Shown: one piece after another, positions 61,997-64,000 of the stretch
Numbering within the stretch: position 1 is the first letter of the stretch
Layout: every line of letters starts with the position of its first letter
Assembly: GCF_001941845.1 (NCBI RefSeq)
Contig: NZ_CP018870.1
Span: forward strand, 6,424,001-6,488,000
Reading direction: 5' to 3'
Source: Streptomyces sp. TN58
GTDB taxonomy: Bacteria; Actinomycetota; Actinomycetes; Streptomycetales; Streptomycetaceae
Length of the DNA: 64,000 bases
Notes under the pieces: model-generated
Told to the model about the DNA's origin: nothing
What the model saw: only the letters and a program-made list of their open reading frames with translations
The model's database searches: none
Program-made: the position numbers and the translations under genes

Positions 61997-62659
61997 TCAC
62001 GGCACGAGGGGGTGTCCGTCGGCGTCCGTGTGATCCTTCTGCGTGGAGAACTTGTTCAGGAACACGTCGTACCGGCCGTCGGGGCGGCGGGTCAGGGTCG
62101 CCCCGTCCTGCCAGACGCCGTTCTCGGCCCACCACGGGCTGCCGAACGGATCGCCCTGGTTCTGGTGGATGTTGTGGACGCCCAGACCGGTGTCGAAGGG
62201 CTCCCCGAAGACCAGCACCGGACGGCCGACCACGAGCATCGGCTCGAAGGCGAGCGCGGCGTCGAGATTGGTCCCCGAGGCCCAGGGCCGGGAGGACTTC
62301 ACCAGCCGTTCGAGCAGTCCCCGCACCCGGTCGGGCAGCCACGGCGGCCAGGATCGGCCGCGCCGCAGGGCCGGATGCCGGATGTAGTCGAGGGCGCCGG
62401 ACCCGTCCGTACGGGGCAGTTCGTGGTAGCCCGGCGCCAGTGCGGCCACCGGGCCGAGCGCCTTGGCGTCCACCGTGAACACCTTCCACTGCACGCCGGT
62501 CGCCGACTCGTGACTGTCGACGTCGACGGCGCACTTGTAGCGCCCGTCCGGCGCGTCGACCCGGAGGTTGACATGGAACCACGCCCCCTCCGTGTCGGGG
62601 GTGTCCCGGAAGTGCCGGTGCAGGGTCCCGGAGAGGACGCCGTAGTGCGCGAAGGGCAT
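61997..62659 (-). CDS. DUF2278 protein
   Basis: 220 residues from ATG 62659, with GGGGA upstream. The family pattern is M-P-F-A-H-Y-G-V-L-S-G-T-L, Y-K-C-A-V-D-V-D-S, L-G-V-H-N-I-H-Q-N-Q-G-D-P and W-Q-D-G-A-T-L. No signal peptide. Function of the family is unknown; the conserved His and Asp residues suggest a nuclease or hydrolase, which I cannot verify. Confidence 0.87.
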   Translation of the reverse strand: MPFAHYGVLSGTLHRHFRDTPDTEGAWFHVNLRVDAPDGRYKCAVDVDSHESATGVQWKVFTVDAKALGPVAALAPGYHELPRTDGSGALDYIRHPALRRGRSWPPWLPDRVRGLLERLVKSSRPWASGTNLDAALAFEPMLVVGRPVLVFGEPFDTGLGVHNIHQNQGDPFGSPWWAENGVWQDGATLTRRPDGRYDVFLNKFSTQKDHTDADGHPLVP

Positions 62660-62768
62660 GGTCCCCAGTGAAGCACCGGCCGGCACGACGGTCGCCGCGA
62701 CGCGCGAAGCGGCGGCCCTCGGCCGGACGTTCTGGCCCTCGGCCGGGCCGGCACGGCCGAGCCGGCCG

Positions 62769-63194
62769 TCAGTAGGTGGGGCAGATGTTGGCCTGGACGG
62801 TGGCGAGGATGAGGGCGCTCTTCGTCGGGCCGAAGCCGCCCGGGTGGTTGGGGCCGATGAAACGCCGCTCGACCTGTGCGACGCGCTTGCCGGGGTCCCT
62901 CTCGTCCTTCATGGCCGCGCACTGGTCGCGTCCGCGGCTGATGGCCTTGTCTTCCTTGCCGTTCACGATCTCGGGGTCTATGCCGTTGAGGGTGGCGAGG
63001 TAGATGACGCGCTTCTCGCCCGTGGGCTCGGGTGGCAGGCCGGCGGTGTCCGAGGGGGTGGTGCCGGTGGGTGCGGCCGACGGCGTGGTCGCGACCGGCG
63101 TGGGTGCGGTGTCGGCCTCGGGATCGCTGGTGCAGCCGGTGAGGGCGAGGAGGGTGACGCCGGCCAGCAGCGTGGCAATCCTGTGTGTGCGCAT
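62769..63194 (-). CDS. Lipoprotein with DUF732-like domain
   Basis: 141 residues. Lipobox L-L-A-L-T-G-C-T. A T/P/A-rich linker, then about 75 residues with G-I-D-P-E-I-V-N-G-K and two cysteines (R-D-Q-C-A-A-M and the near-terminal A-N-I-C-P-T-Y). The spacing fits the DUF732 domain of secreted actinobacterial proteins. Confidence 0.75.
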   Translation of the reverse strand: MRTHRIATLLAGVTLLALTGCTSDPEADTAPTPVATTPSAAPTGTTPSDTAGLPPEPTGEKRVIYLATLNGIDPEIVNGKEDKAISRGRDQCAAMKDERDPGKRVAQVERRFIGPNHPGGFGPTKSALILATVQANICPTY

Positions 63195-63308
63195 CAGGAC
63201 ATGGTGGACGCCCGGGGCCGCGGACAGCGTGCCCCGTGACGTAGCTGTGACGCGCGGGCCCCCGCCCGAGCGCGGCCCTCGCCTCCTGCCCCCGCCCTGC
63301 CCGACGGG

Positions 63309-63767
63309 TCAGGGACGGGCCGGGGGCATGTCGTAGGTGACCCACATGGTGCGCGTGGCCACCTGGTCGTACTTGGCCCTCGCCCGGTGGTTGTCGTCCG
63401 CGGTGATCCAGCGGACCACGCTCCAGCCCCGCTCGGCCGCGAGGTCGCGCAGCGCCCCGAGCAGCAGGTCGGCGGCGCCGGAGCCGCGGTGCTCCGGGGC
63501 CACGAACAGGTCGTCGAGGAAGCAGCCGACCGTGGCCGACAGGGGCCGGGCGAAGGGACGGTAGTGGGCCAGGCCGAGGAGCCGGCCCGAAGCGTCCTCG
63601 GCCACCAGGGCACCGACCTCGTGGGCCGGGTCGGTCACCCACGACCACACCGTGGCGGCCGCCTCCTCGGTCTGCTCCACCTCGTAGAAGTCGGCGTAGC
63701 CCCGGTACAGGGCGCGCCACTGCGCGAAATCCCCAGGCTGCACGGCGCGCACGGTGGTGTCGGACAT
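63309..63767 (-). CDS. GNAT-family N-acetyltransferase
   Basis: 152 residues. The acetyl-CoA motif is L-F-V-A-P-E-H-R-G-S-G-A-A-D-L-L-L (Q/R-x-x-G-x-G/A type). Typical start V-R-A-V-Q-P-G-D-F-A-Q-W. Substrate unknown. Ribosome site GGAGTCC upstream. Confidence 0.9.
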   Translation of the reverse strand: MSDTTVRAVQPGDFAQWRALYRGYADFYEVEQTEEAAATVWSWVTDPAHEVGALVAEDASGRLLGLAHYRPFARPLSATVGCFLDDLFVAPEHRGSGAADLLLGALRDLAAERGWSVVRWITADDNHRARAKYDQVATRTMWVTYDMPPARP

Positions 63768-63855
63768 GGGGCTGGACTCCTGCGGTAGACGGAAGCGGAG
63801 AATCGATCATGCCGGAGTCCGGGCGTGGAGGCAGCTGCCGCGGTGTCGAACCGGA

Positions 63856-63894
63856 GGCCGCCGCATCGCCATCGTGGACGATGGCGCGGCGGCC
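63856..63894 (-). terminator. Terminator hairpin after the partial VOC gene
   Basis: GGCCGCCGC-ATC-GCCATC (63856-63873) pairs with GATGGCGCGGCGGCC (63880-63894) apart from a 3-base bulge; it lies just past the stop at 63898-63900 when read on the minus strand. Confidence 0.7.
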
Positions 63895-63897
63895 GGG

Positions 63898-64000
63898 TCA
63901 GCCCTCGGGCGTGCTGATGTTGACGAGCCAGGTGATGCCGAAGCGGTCCGTGCACATACCGAAGACGTCGCCCCACATCTGCTTCTCCAGGGGCACCGAG
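63898..64000 (-). CDS. VOC/PhnB-like protein, C-terminal end only
   Basis: The last 33 residues of a frame that enters from the right edge: K-Q-M-W-G-D-V-F-G-M-C-T-D-R-F-G-I-T-W-L-V-N, then stop. This matches the C-terminal motif of PhnB-like VOC proteins (W-G-x3-G-x3-D-x-F-G-x-x-W). The rest lies outside the window. Confidence 0.85.
   Translation of the reverse strand, partial: SVPLEKQMWGDVFGMCTDRFGITWLVNISTPEG

Overview
The window looks like chromosomal DNA from a Streptomyces-type actinomycete. GC content is very high throughout, almost every codon third position is G or C, GTG starts and 4-base stop/start overlaps are common, and the gene families are typical of the genus (SARP regulator, ECF sigma factor, DUF1996 and DUF4142 secreted proteins, SCO0930-like lipoprotein, WYL regulator, an ABC sugar importer with no ATPase of its own). 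No rRNA, tRNA, CRISPR array or intact mobile element was found. All functional calls are by eye from protein patterns; no searches were run.

Layout. 1-2.3 kb: a minus-strand isoprenoid group (MpaB/DUF2236 protein, polyprenyl diphosphate synthase, small unknown protein). 2.6-6.7 kb: a secreted glycosidase operon (GH27 alpha-galactosidase, then GH89 alpha-N-acetylglucosaminidase) closed by a perfect 16-bp hairpin. 6.8-12.4 kb: TetR regulator with a strong dyad operator, PLP dehydratase, universal stress protein, AraC regulator, serine hydrolase. 12.7-18.9 kb: sugar-binding lipoprotein, two permeases and a GH38 alpha-mannosidase, probably one oligomannoside import and cleavage operon. 19.8-22.3 kb: a 2,4-dienoyl-CoA-reductase-like flavoprotein and a thioesterase. 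22.4-30.2 kb: secreted tripeptidyl-aminopeptidase-like enzyme, lipoproteins, and a candidate transmembrane redox operon (cytochrome-b-like membrane protein, NuoF-like/ferredoxin fusion, repeat lipoprotein) divergent from a PucR-type regulator. 30.7-36.2 kb: secreted DUF1996/DUF4142 pair, WYL regulator with RidA, ECF sigma factor, membrane protein. 36.4-45.4 kb: MFS transporter with a GH88-like enzyme, DUF4246 protein, then an acyl-CoA gene group (dehydrogenase, two-half CoA-transferase, CoA ligase with a TTA codon).

45.4-57.3 kb is the accessory zone. It holds a decayed DUF1963/KAS III chimera, a frameshifted RHS gene that still ends in an open toxin-like tail coupled to an immunity-like gene, a 26-codon peptide gene followed by a PqqD-like/HExxH membrane metallopeptidase, a degenerate-ATPase/TPR protein and a flavin reductase (the best candidate for an undescribed peptide system), a SARP regulator, an M28 aminopeptidase homologue that has lost most of its metal and catalytic residues, and debris of an aminotransferase and an IS5-type transposase. 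57.3-64 kb returns to ordinary genes: a WG-repeat protein, an AztABC-like zinc/manganese importer, VOC, DUF2278, DUF732-like and GNAT proteins.
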